Source: Xenopus tropicalis (taxonomy: Eukaryota; Chordata; Amphibia; Anura; Pipidae). Taken from it: a stretch of DNA of 64,000 nt. The stretch covers positions 95,624,904 through 95,688,903 of the forward strand of contig NC_030678.2 of NCBI RefSeq assembly GCF_000004195.4. Reading direction: 5' to 3'. The notes beneath the pieces are model-generated. The model saw nothing but the letters and a program-made list of their open reading frames with translations, searched no databases and had not been told where the DNA came from. Each line of letters starts with the position of its first letter. Within the stretch, counting starts at the first letter, position 1. The position numbers were made by a program, and so were the translations under genes. Shown in pieces: positions 27,190 through 40,975 of the stretch.

Positions 27190-28275
27190 CAGTGCTGTCC
27201 AACTGGCGGCCCGCGACCCCCCTCTGTGTGGCCCCCCACCTGTCTGGCTGCTTTGATGGCTTACTCTTGTGTAAGCTTTAAATGGTATCAGTACTGTGAT
27301 TAACTGCCCCCTGCATGGTTCTCACCTCAGATTCAGGCTGTAATCAGGCTGTATTGTTTAAATATGTAATTCCCTATGTTGTTCACACCTTTTAATCTCT
27401 GAATTGTTCACCCCCTGCAGTGTTCACACCTCAGGCTCAGGCTGTAATCACCCCCATTGTTCCCCTGTTCACACCTCAGGAGCAGTAGAAACCCACAAAT
27501 AATCCCTGCACACTACAAAAAGAACATATACTGAGGTGGTACTGCAATTAAAAAGTTTTTTAATATATAGTTATTGTGCAGTTATTGTGTAGGAGCAGTG
27601 CCAGCATTGTGTCACTGTATGCTGCCTGTGTGTGCCATACACACATGCAGCATAGGGCAAGCAGAGTATGGCACACACAGGCAGGGTAGGGAAGGCAGAG
27701 TATGGCACACACAGGCAGAGTATGGCACACACAGGCCAAGTATGGCACAAACCAGCCAAGAATGGCAAACACAGTGAAAGTATGGCACACGCAGGCAGGG
27801 TAGGGAAGGCAGAGTATGGCACACACAGGCAGGGTAGGGCAGGGAGAGTATGGCACACACAGGCAGGGTAGGGCAGGCAGAGTATGGAACACACAGGCAG
27901 GGTAGGGCAGGCAGAGTATGGCACACACAGGCCAAGTATGGCACAAACCAGCCAAGTATGGCACACAGGCAGGGTAGGGAAGGCAGAGTATGGCACACAC
28001 AGGCAGGGTAGGGAAGGCAGAGTCTGGCACACACAGGCACGGTAGGGAAGGCAGATTATGGCACACACAGGCAGGGTAGGGCAGGCAGAGTATGGCAGGT
28101 TTTTGCTGTACTACAACCATTAACATGGGTATGGTCATGTGATAACATGGGTGTGGTTTCAAGTGGGTGCAGTTTCAAAAAGGGGAGTGGTCAAAACTGG
28201 CTTCCATTATCGGCCCTCCACCACGTAGGTCGGAAAAATTCCGGCCCTCGGTACAATAGAAGTTGGACAGCACTG
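27190..28275. mobile_element. hAT-like non-autonomous element (copy 1), with minisatellite
   Basis: The ends are 'cagtgctgtccaactggcgg' and 'ccggccctcggtacaatagaagttggacagcactg'; 'cagtgctgtccaact' is an inverse match. The flanks 'atctaaaa' (27182-27189) and 'ttctaaaa' (28278-28285) are close but not a clean 8-bp duplication. A better-preserved copy lies at 47622-48563. The interior has no transposase, only 'ctgtaatc' and 'ttcacacctca' sequence and the tandem repeat at 27655-28095. Confidence 0.82.
27655..28095 (+). repeat. Minisatellite 'gtatggcacacacaggcagg', about 13 units
   Basis: The base unit is about 34 bp ('gtatggcacacacaggcagg' then 'gtagggcaggcaga'), mixed with shorter 20-bp variants. 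Its reverse strand gives long Cys/Pro-rich ORFs (up to 200 codons), which are repeat translations. Confidence 0.9.
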
Positions 28276-29990
<1,715 letters not shown>

Positions 29991-30056
29991 TTAAAGGAGA
30001 ACTCTAGCTTCTGAACCAAAATTTGTTAAAGAGCTCCGCACAACTCAGAAACCTTA

Positions 30057-30547
30057 GGGTTGATTCACTAAAGGTCGATATTTCGAGCGCTATTTATAGC
30101 ATGTGCTAAAAATTTTATCGCGTCTAATTTTTCATGTCTTAACGCACGATTCACTAAAAGGATACGTGCGTTAATTTAGACGCGATGCTGCTTGCGTTAT
30201 TTTAGTCGCGAAGACTATTTTCGTGTCATATTTGACAGAACGTGCGCTAATTAACGCATCGCGCACAAATAGTCCCCGCGTGCGAAAAAACGCACGCCAT
30301 ATTAGCCATACACGCCATTACTTTCGGAAAACAACTGTTCTGCAAATGACCATTTCCCTGCAAACTGGAGGATGCATCACTCTAGGGCCAACACATACTT
30401 GAATAAATCCCACTGCAAAGTCCATATTGTGTTGCCAAAAGCTCATGAACTGTACTTTTCTATAATTACCGCCTGCCTCAAGTAGGTGTTAATTTTCGCA
30501 CAGACTAATGCGATATTTAGCGCGTCTAAGTGTTTGTGAATCATGCC
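30057..30547. mobile_element. Harbinger-like MITE with TTA target duplication
   Basis: TTA at 30054-30056 and 30548-30550. Ends: left 'gggttgattcactaaaggtc', right (reverse complement) 'ggcatgattcacaaacactt'. A 3-bp TTA/TAA duplication and GG-starting termini are the Harbinger pattern. The interior is rich in 'cgcgtctaa' and 'ttaacgcac' words. Similar sequence continues to about 30625, so the element may have had a second insertion or a longer form. Confidence 0.6.
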
Positions 30548-30837
30548 TTAGTATTATTTCTGCGCGCTAATTAATGCATGCATTAAAATTAACGTATGCG
30601 ATACTTTCACGAATTACGCTTTTTTTTCGCGACTTATAACTTATACCTATTGCTATAATCTGTTCCTTTAAAAAGTATGAATAAATACCATTTTTATATG
30701 CTGAAATCCAGCTGCATCATTTGAAATCCCGGCAGAGGAGGAGAGACTAAAACAATGATGTTACAAATTGTAACAACTTTTCCACAGCTTACCAACAGCA
30801 TGTAGGAACTACATAACCCACAATGCATTGCATTTCC

Positions 30838-30935
30838 TTAACATAGTAACATAGTAAGTTGGGTTGAAAAAAGACATACGTCCATCAAGTTCAACCATAA
30901 TGCCTATATATAACCTGCCTAACTACTACTTAATG
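30838..30935 (+). repeat. Dispersed amphibian repeat, 'acatagtaacatagtaagt'
   Basis: It reads 'taacatagtaacatagtaag', 'gttgaaaaaagacatacgtc', 'catcaagttcaaccataatg', 'cctatatataacctgcc'. It is the inverse match of 14314-14432 and sits within the TTAA MITE 29991-31242. Confidence 0.7.
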
Positions 30936-31242
30936 CATACTTAATGCATATCCTTAATGACTTCATGTGTAGGGAATTGTGGGAGATTTGATAGATGCAG
31001 GCTGAAGGCAGGCTGAGGACAGTGGATTACTGTTATATTTTACCTGAGTCTCAAAGTAGTCAGTCAGATCAACAGGAGAACAGGGGGCCAGGCTTAGGTA
31101 ACTGTTCCAAACCATATTATTACATAAAAAAAATCATGAAATGGATGCATATTTTTTAATTGATGTATACTGCAAAGTTGCTTGAAATTATGTTTACTTT
31201 TTAAAAAAGCTTAAGTTGTGTTTGGGTGGTGTTCCCCTTTAA

Positions 31243-32317
31243 ATGGCACCCTGCTTGTTATAAAATACGTGGTATAGCTGCACTTGTGAGCCCTACTGTC
31301 ATTTAGAATGACATAGACATAATTCAGGCAATTTTCTAGTTGGTCTTTGCATGTTTCTGAATATTGTGCATTTCTATGCTGCCTCTATAATCTGCAGCAG
31401 TAAATGTTATCTGGTTTTTATTTATTGTAATTGATTTTTTCTTTTTTTTTTTTTCAAGCTTTCTACTCGTCCATCCAAACACTGCCTATTTGCTAGTATA
31501 AGCAATCCTAGGAACCAAACATGCATTTAAATCCCAAATAGGGTAGCTGCTGAACAAATAATATAAGTTCATTAATTAAAATTATTCTGTATCATAACAT
31601 AAAGTTGAGCCACTGTATTTGCAGCACTTCCATAGTAAATGGCCCCATAATATACCTTGGGCTGAAAGTGACATAAAGGTTAACATATTTTAATGAATGA
31701 CAGAAATGTGTTATGCAGTAGCTAAAAGCAACCAGAATAGAATCTTGTAATGCACTAATCATATATATTGTAAACACATTTAAAAAAAAAGCCTTTCAAA
31801 ATGTAATTTTGCCTTTTATTGGATATTTTAGTGCTTATGCTCTAAGTTTTATGGTTATTTTTACTAACAGTGCTTTCCATATTTTACTTAATGTTTATAT
31901 TTCCTACGGTATCCTCATTATTCATCCATATATAATGTACAATTGATTTAAAGTGTTTTCCTCTTTAATAATGAATAAACAATAATTCTGTTTTTGTATT
32001 TGTGTGCTGCTGCCAGTACATAATGGAACTGCTTGGGGACAGTATGTAGAATGTTCTATAAATAAAAGGCTTGCTTTAAAAAATCCAAAGTCAGCCAATA
32101 GTTATAATACAATTATAATCCATTATTAACAATCAATTGTCAGCAGATAACAACCAAATAGCTTAAAAGTTTCACCATGATTGTATTTACATGTGCCACG
32201 TGTGAACATCAGTCCCCAAGGCATTTGTTGTGGGATCCCTGCAGGCGCACTGTCCCACACATGTATTTTTCTTTAAAAGAAGGTAAGGCATCTGTAGAAG
32301 GGATAACTGGGCCCTGC
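31243..32317. other. Intronic stretch, no gene
   Basis: AT-rich with a poly-T run near 31440. No element ends or coding signal recognised. Confidence 0.4.
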
Positions 32318-32437
32318 ACCATATGTATGTATGTATAACTTTATTTATAAAGCGCCACAAGGGTACGCAGCACTGTACAGTCTTACAGAATACAAAATTA
32401 CACACAGAGAGGACGAGTGATATAATAAATAAATACA

Positions 32438-32469
<32 letters not shown>

Positions 32470-33508
32470 AGTGCCATGTGGTATGAGACACAGTAGGAAG
32501 GAGGTCCCTGCCCCGTAGAGCTTACAATCTGAGCGGTTGGGTAACATACAGGCACAAACTGGAAGGTAAGAGTGCATCAGGTATGGGCATTTGCCCTTAA
32601 GCGCAGGACTGGGCAAAATAATGTCTTAGTGCTCCAGAAGGTAACAGCTGAGTTTTTTCTTAAATAGAGTGGGTGAGTTTTCCCTACAGAGGGATTCAGG
32701 GATAGAGTTCCAGAGGTAAGGAGCAGCGAGATAGAAAGGTTTAAGACGAGAGAGCGCAGTGGGTGTGGATGGTGTAAAGAGACGGAGGCTCTGAGAGGAG
32801 CGGAGGAGACGACCAGGAACATGTAGGGAGACCAGAGAAGAAATGTAGTGAGGAGCAGAGGAGTGAAGGGCTTTGAATGTTAGCAGAAGGATTTTGTAAG
32901 CTATCCTTTGCTTGACAGGCAGCCATGCTAGTGAGCTTAATTGAGGCTGAGCAGGTTCCCTCTTAGGAGAGAGCAGGAGGATCCTGGCAGCAGAGTTTAA
33001 GATTGATTGCAGGGGAGAGAGGTGGGAGTCTGGGAGGCCGGTTAGTAGGAGATTGCAGTAATCTAAGCGGGAAAGGATAAGGGCATAGATTAGTGTTTTA
33101 GCTGTTGCTTGTGAAAGAAAGGGGTGTATCTTGGCAATATTGCGGAGGAAAAAGCGGCAGGTTTTGGCAGTGTTATTAATATGGTTAGAGAAGGAGAGTG
33201 ACTGGTCAAAGATAACCCCAAGGCAGCGTGCAGAATTTACAGGGTTGATGGTCATGCCATCAATAGTAATGGTGAAAGGAGGAGGAGGGCCAGGTTTGGG
33301 GCGGGAAGACCATCAGCTCTGTTTTAGCTAGGTTAAGTTTGAGCTGGCGTCGGTTCATCCAGGAGGAGATAGCCAGGAGGCAGTTACCAATCTGGGTTTG
33401 AACATCAGCAGTTAGTGCAGGGGTGTCTAAATATATCTGGATGTCATCTGCATATAAGTGGTATTTAAGACCAAAAGAAGAAATAAGGTCTCCTAGAGAG
33501 AGAGTGTA
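32318..33508 (-). mobile_element. L2/CR1-like LINE, 5'-truncated (copy 1)
   Basis: A non-LTR retrotransposon in the same orientation as the host gene. It begins inside the reverse transcriptase at about 33508 and ends at 32318 in a 3' UTR whose plus-strand text is 'actttatttataaagcgcc' followed by 'gcagcactgtacag' and 'ggaggtccctgccccgtaga'. The 3' tail is the microsatellite 'tatgtatgta', as is usual for L2/CR1 elements, which lack poly(A). An (AT)n run at 32440-32470 lies within the UTR. Related copies: 49318-50088 and 39805-40014. Confidence 0.85.
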
Positions 33509-33535
33509 CCATATCCCCCTTGTATCATGTGACAC
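32626..33535 (-). pseudogene. Reverse transcriptase C-terminal half, L2/CR1-like, frameshifted
   Basis: The 5' fragment (33535-33260 on the minus strand, element sequence from about 33508) contains the catalytic YADD box ([13 protein letters not shown]) and then [17 protein letters not shown]. The 3' fragment (to 32626) continues CLGVIFDQSLSFSNHI, LSRLDYCNLLLTGLP, LQSILNSAARILL and LAPYLWNSIP-like residues, typical of RT thumb and C-terminal regions in L2/CR1/Rex1-group LINEs. A single-base frameshift at about 33295, near FPPQTW/PGPPPP, separates them; otherwise the frame is intact to its natural stop. The endonuclease and the N-terminal RT are absent through 5' truncation. Not functional, but only lightly mutated. 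Confidence 0.88.
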
Positions 33536-36412
33536 ATTTGTTTATCTTGGAGAAACCTGTTGCCCTGTTTTACTAGTATGGGTAAACTCCCAGCTTTTAT
33601 TTTAAACTTCTTTAATGGTCTTTGTTATCCCAGTATTTTATGCCTTTTAAATCTAGTTAATACACCACTTAGCAGAGGTAGATGTAAAGACATGGTATTA
33701 TGAATAGTTTAATAAGAAACAATGCTGCAGATCTTCATATTTTAGTCATGCAAAATCCAGTTCTAAGCAGACAATACATACACAGTACAAAATTAACTTG
33801 GTGTTACATTCAGTAATGGATTGTTCCATTTATATTTTCCATTACTCACATGCTCCATCCATCCTCATCCATTAACAGTAATCAAAACAAATTGATGCAA
33901 GCAGAAAAGTAATAGACATAAATCTAGTAAGCACACATCAATGGACAGAGCAAATAAAGACACTCTCTCAAAACTCTCTTATGGAAAGAAGTGCTGTTTA
34001 TAAGCAAATGATCAACGTTTTTGTCTCTATGTGCAACCTTTACAGGATCAGGTACAATGCCCACACTCAGGGGCTTTACTACAAAGAGAGAATAGCTAGA
34101 GGCTGTTGGGGATTACAGATATTGATGAATTCACAGTTTTAGCATGTGAATAAAACAGTTAACCTTTACCAATGTTTGGGGTTCCGAAAAAATGTTTCTT
34201 TAGGACCCACAAACATCTAGTTAGTCCAATGTTTTTAAAATTTAAAAATGGCTCAAAACCAGTAACCTGTACATATTCATAAATTAATGTATTCAGTGTG
34301 TTATAAGCAAATATTGAATACAAAAATACTAATCAAATATAAAGTCAAAAATATAGAAAACACAAAGTGCCTGTACTAGTTAAAATAGACAGTTTACTTA
34401 CAAACTATCATAAATATGCCTCTGAATGTATAGACCTCTGTTCAGGGCAAGAAAAGTTGCAGTGATGACCATCCTTTTCCAGAGAAGTTGGTTAGATTAG
34501 GCAAAAACAGGAAGAGGAAAGAGGAAAAAAGGAAAGATGCCCAGGAGTCAAAGTAATATACTGTATATGGGTGATGCATAATTGCTACATGTGTGATGCA
34601 AATGTATTTATATGTGTTTATATTGAGACTGAGGCATTGATGTGAATAGTAAATCACTTCTGTGACATTCTATGCAAATGCTTTGGTGATATCTAAACAA
34701 AGGATAATACATAATAAGTGACAGTGAATGAATGAGGCCTGATATGGGAGGAAATGAAGGAAGTGTATACATCTGTGAATGGGAGATGGGATGCTAATAA
34801 TACATCCATATAAGATAATAAGTGCAAATTACTTAATGGAATGGAAATGCAACAGTGCTTAGAATTCAATGCAGTTTGTTAAAAGCGTGTATAAGCCCAA
34901 CAAGGTCTAAACCTGCAGGTGAAATGGCAAAGCAGAGAAATAAAAGAGCTTAGAATTAAATGTTAATTTTTATGCATGTGTGACTGATGCAAGAACCAGT
35001 GAGCAGAAAGAAATATAAAAAGGGGTCATTTGCAAATTGAAACACAGCATCTATAGTGAAAAAATGGCAGCAGTCGGACTTTTTTTGCACTTGTGTTTTG
35101 TTACGTGCATACAAATTGCATGCAAAGAATTCTAAAACAGAGCACAAAAACCTGCAGTTTCCTCCAGGAATATAGAATTAACTGAATTGAGGCAGATAGG
35201 CACCCCCTCCCTTCTACTGTGTGCAATCAAGTAGATAGAAGCTCATGTAAAACAAAAAACATAATCTAGTGCAATACATTTTTTTTTCTTTTCTCCCTTA
35301 ATTAACTGGGTGGGACAAACCCCAAATAGTGCTTAGTGATTTAAAAATGTAACCAGCAGCACACGTTCTACACCATTCCTTGATATTGAAGATCACGTCT
35401 AAGGAATAGCCACTAAGAAGCGCTGGGTATTGGGTGTTTCACCCTGGACTTTTTTGTTTCCCTCCATTCTACTCCCTACCTAGTTAGAGACCTCTGACGC
35501 TGTGCTCTGCACAAGGGCTACTAAGGGGCATGTACTTGCACCCTTGGCTTGCGCAAATGACTCTATCACCATAACCATACATCTGTTACCAGATTCAAAA
35601 CATTCTTCTTGGAGCTCCTGAAGCAGTGGCTCATACGTCTACTCAATGTCACTTTCCAGGAACTGCTGGTCTGAAACATTTTTCTTTTGTATCCCAAGGT
35701 GAAACACCACCCCAGGCTGCAGGTTATTTGTGGGTATTACACATAAGTTTGATGTCACTGGAACAGGAAGGACCTAAAACCCTGATGTAATGTGATGTAA
35801 ATTACCTGCATAGTTTATACTCCCTGTGAGAAATACATCTGAATCCCACTGCAAATAAAAACTTCATTTAATTTTATAATAAAGAATAAGAACTTGAGAA
35901 ACAACAGGAAACAAACTCAATGACCCTACATTAATATAAGTGGCAATGGTGTTTTATTATTTAATATATTTTTTCATTGTGCTGACTTTTACCTTTTCAA
36001 AAATCTCAAGTCATGTTTTAGTATGACAAACACATTGATTAAATTTGGTGTTCTCTAAAAAGAACAAAGGATCATATAATCAGCAAGTCATATGGAGTAG
36101 ATGCAGCCCTATTTCTCCAGTCAAATATATGTTTGAATTGTTAAAAAGGAATGCTATTTGTACTGCAAAGAGTGGACAGAAGAACAGAAGAAGTGAAATA
36201 TCAACTCTCTGGAGAAGGTTTTCAATCAATATCATCAGCGATCAAAGAAAATCGTTTCCTCTAAGGTTTGTTAGCTTGGCCTTATCTGTATTAGTCTGGA
36301 AACATAATTATACTAGAAAAGTAAAATAGGTTTGGACTCGAGTTTTCTACTTTTGCCAATCCAAAAAGTGAAAAAGGAAGTGAAAAAGATGATGCAAATA
36401 CTAACCATGTCC
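33509..36412. other. Intronic stretch, no gene
   Basis: Mostly AT-rich unique sequence. Only short ORFs (60-72 codons) without domains. No repeat family recognised. Confidence 0.4.
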
Positions 36413-36731
36413 AGCCTAGCACTCCGAAAGTTCGCATTCATTCAAGCTTCTTTATCGTGACTTTCCTTGGGCCAGGTTGGAGCTGCAGAGTGCCATTGAT
36501 TGCTATGGGAGGCTTCCAAAATCATGCACAGAAGGATCAAAGTCGGAAAGGTTTTTCCGCTGTTTACAATCGTTTGGTACAAATACTTCGGATTGCCAAT
36601 ATGATATTATCGTGACTAATATAATTTTTTCGTAAGCATTTTGTGATATTTGTGGTCAGCAGTAATTATCGTAACCAATCTGAATTTTTCACCATTTGGG
36701 ATTCGAACTCGTGATTTCACGAATGTAGCCC
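36413..36731. mobile_element. MITE of the 'GGGGC..atttactaa' family, worn copy
   Basis: It contains the 52-bp module in inverse orientation (36455-36520: 'gactttccttgggccaggtt', 'ggagctgcagagtgccattg'), then 'ccgctgtttacaatcgtttggta' as in copy 1 (near 2110), and 'ttgggattcgaactcgtgat' toward a right end 'gtagccc'. The left end is uncertain. Confidence 0.6.
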
Positions 36732-36827
36732 TAAATGTTCATTGCAAAGGATAGCAATAATAATAATATAGCAAGGGTAAAAATTAATGTAGGATGAGGC
36801 GGCAACTGTCATTCTGACTTATTTATC

Positions 36828-37311
36828 TCACTTGTTTGGACCCATTATACTTTTAATTAGGGCTGTGATCATTTTGTCTCCTGTTGCACTTCTAACTATG
36901 TGTTTCTGGAGCTGGACTTGAAATTGTTCATGCTTTCTTTCAATTTTCTGTCTCACCTGCTCAGACACTTCTCTCACTTCTCTCACTCTCACTTCTTCTC
37001 TCACTGACCCCATACCAGGGCCCTCTCACTTCCATCTCCCCCATATATTTCCCCAACTGCTCACTTTGTTTCCCCTGCCACCCCAGCCTGCCGCTGTGAA
37101 TATTGTCCTGTATGACAGAAAAAATATTCAAAACTAAATCATGCTTGGAATATTTTAGATCTTTTTTATTTATTGTCTCAGACCAGGCACCAGGGCCTGC
37201 ACATTCTTGCTCTAACAGTTCAAGGAGGATGGGATTATACAATAGATGAGGTTGTCTGTTATTTGTTATACATTTTCTATATCCCTTTAGTTTTTGGTAG
37301 TGCCACTTCAA
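36828..37311 (-). other. Possible old coding remnant, unidentified
   Basis: Two overlapping minus-strand frames (37311-36961 and 37013-36828) give a joined translation with charged, coiled-coil-like residues (SEQVRQKIERKHEQFQVQLQ). The junction falls in a CT-rich tract (36961-37010) where a slip is easy. It resembles the tail of a transposase-associated Myb/SANT-type or other transposon protein, but I do not recognise it and cannot exclude chance. There is no splice-site or domain support. Confidence 0.25.
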
Positions 37312-39100
37312 AGTCTCTTACTGATCAAACCATGTTCCCAATACTAGGGACACTCCGTGCATCTGGGGAATTTTTATTTCTTTTTGCTCCTTGTTATGGC
37401 ATCATACATAACATAAGTGCCCAAGACAGGCACTGGGAAGCATATATTAAAGTGCATTCCATCAAACACTGCTCTTCATACATAATGCTGTTCAAAGATA
37501 ATCCATTAAAATTCATATATCCCAAATGAATTAGGTGCATAAATTTTCTTTTCAAAACATGAATGCAAATAACTCAGTTTAAGGGAAAAAATTAACGTAA
37601 ACAACGACCAACTGGCTAATAATTAAATCTTAATAAACTTGCTGTTATGATATTCTTATTTTAACTACCACCAGTGGTTTATTCAATTATGCTGAATTAA
37701 TGCCACAAAAAAATTCTTAGGGCTATTGGCAAAGTGAACTTCTATTACCATAAGCAAGTCTTAGCCATAAAAAACTTAGAGTGGCCTGTGAGTGCACACA
37801 GTGTGTAAGATTTTCTACCCAAACTTGAAGTGACATCTTCTGGAAAGAAAATAAGTACTGAGATTTTCAGAAATGCTGGATCTTGAGGATTCTGAAGACC
37901 AGCTCATGCCAAGTTGTTATAACCACTGACAGGTTTGATAGAAGTACAGACGTTTTGCCACATCTCAAATGCTAAATCAAATCTTAGCTTCAGACTCCAA
38001 ACAGATATTATAGATAGCTAAAATGACAGTTAGATAAATAAATAACACATGCAAAGTATAAAGAAAGTTTGCAGAGTTTGCACATACTGTACTGACACAT
38101 TTATATAAATAACTAAAGCTTCCAGAAAGAGTTGATTGTCACTGACAACATAGGACAAGTATAAATAGATAAATGAGTGCCTCTGTATTAACTTAGTAAT
38201 AGAAACCTGCTTAGAACACTAATAGTTGTGTCCCACTACAGAAGATTTCATACCTCAGCTGAAGAGCTATTTAAGTCTAGTCAATTTTGCTTTAAATTAA
38301 AGAACCTATGGCCAAGCAGATGATAGAATATATGAATTTTTGTGAATTACTGCTATTGTTCACATGCATTTTGTGGTTAGTATATGGCCAACTAATGCAG
38401 AAAACAGAATACTGGTTCAAAAAATCTTATGTAACTTGTATTAATCATGACTGCATGCTTTAAACACAACAGAAAGGAAAATAAAACAATTAGCAGGGAC
38501 AAAACAATTAAATAAAATGGAGGGAAAATCTATACATAGGCACAGCTTGGTCATAACATCAATCTGGTCTATTTGAAACTTTCATTAGCTGGTTCCTCAG
38601 TTTTGTAAACGGACAAAAATAACTCAAAATCTCTGCTTTTTCCCTGCTCTCATCAATCTGTTACCTCCTTCTGATCCTATCCCTTCTTCCTTCATTTTTT
38701 ACTATTCACCTATAAATAATTTCTGATTCATTTTTCCTGCTGAAATACCCTTTACATTCTTAATTTTAGCTTGCCTGATAACAATGCAAGTGTTTTCTTA
38801 ACAACCTAAATGCCAAACACTAAAACTTTCTTTCATATCATAATGGTTTTGCCTTGCTACATCTTACCTTGCTTACAAGGGGAATATACTAACAGGTATA
38901 TTTTTTAAGTAGAATTTTAAAAACATTTTCCTTCTGTGTTTAATCCTGTGAAAAGTTAATATATATATGAGGCTATTTCCACAAAATCAGAAAAAAATGT
39001 ATATGTAGACCTAGACTTTTCATATATAAATGCATTTTTAAATGTACAGTATTATTTGTGATTTTTTTTTAGAACCAACAATTTAAGACATAATAATGAA
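37312..39100. other. Intronic stretch, no gene
   Basis: AT-rich, unique-looking, no coding or repeat signal recognised. Confidence 0.4.
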
Positions 39101-39427
39101 CATGGAACCCATTATCCAGAATGTTTGGGACCTGGGGTTTTCCGGATAAGGGGTCTTTCCGTAATTCAGATCTCCTACCTTAAGTCTGCTAATAAGATGA
39201 TTTAAACAGTATTTAAACCCAATAGGATTCTTTTGCCTTCAATAACGAATAATTATATCTTAGTTGGGATCAAGTACAAGCTACTGTTTTATTATTACAG
39301 AGAAAAAGGAAACCATTTTTAAAAATCTGAATTATTTGATTAAAATGGAGTCTATAGGAAATGGCCTTTCCATAATTCGGAACTTTCTGGATAATGGATT
39401 TCCAGATAAGGGGTCCGATACCTGTAC
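39101..39427 (-). mobile_element. Xenopus-type MITE 'acaggtat.ggaccc' (copy 1)
   Basis: The text runs from 'ggaacccattatccagaatg' through 'cctggggttttccggataag' and 'tcaagtaca' to 'ggggtccgatacctgtac'. It is the inverse of 42147-42476 over its full length. The ends are inverted (acaggtatcggacc against ..ggaacccattatcc). I recognise it as a very abundant Xenopus MITE. Confidence 0.85.
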
Positions 39428-39804
39428 CACAAACAGCTGTTTTGATATTATATAAAATAAAAATACTGTTCGTTTAAAAAAAAATCTAGAAATTTAGAGT
39501 CCTGCTACAAATTATCTCTACCAAGTAGCAACCATAGCATTTAATGTGTTGTTTAGGCTTATGCTACACATGACGTGGCAACCAAAACGCTCCAGGAAGG
39601 GTCACAAGAAGTTTGGGACTGGTGGTAAATAATGTGTTGTGTGACATATTGCCATGATGGCATGCCTTCTTTAAACTGCACCCTAAACTTTAATGGGATT
39701 ATACAGTATGCTTAAAAATATGGAAAACAGTGAAATCAGATATTTCAACAGACAATCAAAAAATAATATAGGACAATTAAGCAAGAACCTCTGTTGTACA
39801 TCTA

Positions 39805-40014
39805 TACATATGTATATCTTTATAAAGTGCTACTTATGTATGTAGCGCTGTACAGTAGACTGGATTAATACAAACAGGGGGTTATTAAGATAATAATAGA
39901 TAAATACATAGTATAACAATAAATACAGGATACAGTTGCAATAAGTTAAGAGTCAAAGGTATAAAAGGATGGAGGTCTCTGCCCCGTACAGCTTACAATC
40001 TAGTACATACAGTA
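39805..40014 (-). mobile_element. L2/CR1-like LINE, 3' end only (copy 3)
   Basis: 'tatgtatatctttataaagtgctacttatg' and 'gtagcgctgtacag' followed by 'ggaggtctctgccccgtaca' and 'gcttacaatctag' match the 3' UTR of the copies at 32318 and 49318. No coding part remains. Confidence 0.75.
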
Positions 40015-40759
40015 TTGCTAAAACATGATCTTCATGACTCTCATGTTAACTTACTTAACTCAGAAAATCACACTTGCTCCGTACTGAGGTGTAATACAAA
40101 AGATAATGTTATTGTATACCCTATTCTAACTGCAACACTTTTTACCATTTTTCTAGCTTCTGACTCTTGTGCACAGATATAATATTTCTAGCAGAAACAC
40201 TTGATTCTGCTGCTGCTAGCAGTGAAGTGGATTTACAGTGAGCTTTAATCATCCGAGAAGGAGATAAATTTATTCAGGCTGGTATGTGCGTAGTCATGTA
40301 GGCTGATCCAGGCTCTGTCTTAAACCCTTGGATCAGAGGATACATGCCAAAGGGAGCTTTCTGAGCCAATGTTTCCCACTTCCTTTGGATATCTTGTCTA
40401 CAGGGATTTCATTCTCTTTGGATTTAAATATGATTACAAATGCTGTGAGCTGGATAAAACAAGTCATTATTTTGATTGCTTACCTATTGCATTGTTTTTT
40501 AACAGACAGGGTGAATGGCTAAAAAATACTAGCACAGAAGCTAAAAAGTGATTCAACTCAAATATCTTCATTTTAAAAATGCCCTTTAGCCTCTACAGCA
40601 TAGGCTATATTACTCATGGTGATATTGGTGATATTATAAGCTCTTTTGGGAGTGCCCTCTATACTTCTTATATAAGATATTGGTTGTTTTTGTGTACATA
40701 ATCTATATTTTAAATTCACACATTTATGTGTAATTTATTTTTAAACATACCAAGATACA

Positions 40760-40807
40760 TTACACACACACAAACATAGACACACACACACACACAAACA
40801 TAGACAG

Positions 40808-40844
<37 letters not shown>

Positions 40845-40852
40845 CACAATTA
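40760..40852. repeat. (CA)n/(TA)n compound microsatellite
   Basis: Runs of 'acacacac' interrupted by 'aacatagaca', followed by a (TA)n run. Confidence 0.9.
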
Positions 40853-40871
40853 TATTATATAAATCATAATT

Positions 40872-40975
40872 TATATGACCTGTTATCCAGAATGCTTGGG
40901 ACTTGGGACCTTAAGTCTACTAAAAAATCATTTAAACATTAAATAAACCCAATATAATTGTTTTGCCTCCAATAC
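40872..40975 (-). mobile_element. 'acaggtat.ggaccc' MITE fragment (copy 2)
   Basis: 'ttatatgacctgttatccagaatgcttggg' then 'ccttaagtctac', 'atcatttaaacattaaataaaccc' and 'ttttgcctccaata' follow the order of the full copies with a deletion. The second half is missing. Confidence 0.7.

Larger units (their letters stand above)
29991..31242. mobile_element. TTAA-flanked MITE with nested insertions
   Basis: TTAA at 29991-29994 and 31239-31242. Inverted ends: left 'ttaaaggagaactctagctt', right (reverse complement) 'ttaaaggggaacaccaccca'. Two other repeats sit inside (30057-30547 and 30838-30935). Without them the MITE would be about 0.65 kb. Non-coding. Confidence 0.75.

Noticed and set aside
24765..28095. 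Regular repeats that could suggest CRISPR arrays
   Set aside because: The units are contiguous tandem repeats without unique spacers, in a vertebrate intron, and no cas genes are present.
27560..28162. 200-codon Cys/Pro-rich ORF, looks like a secreted repeat protein
   Set aside because: Translation of the hAT-borne minisatellite; several frames are open on both strands and the second copy (47909-48156) behaves the same.
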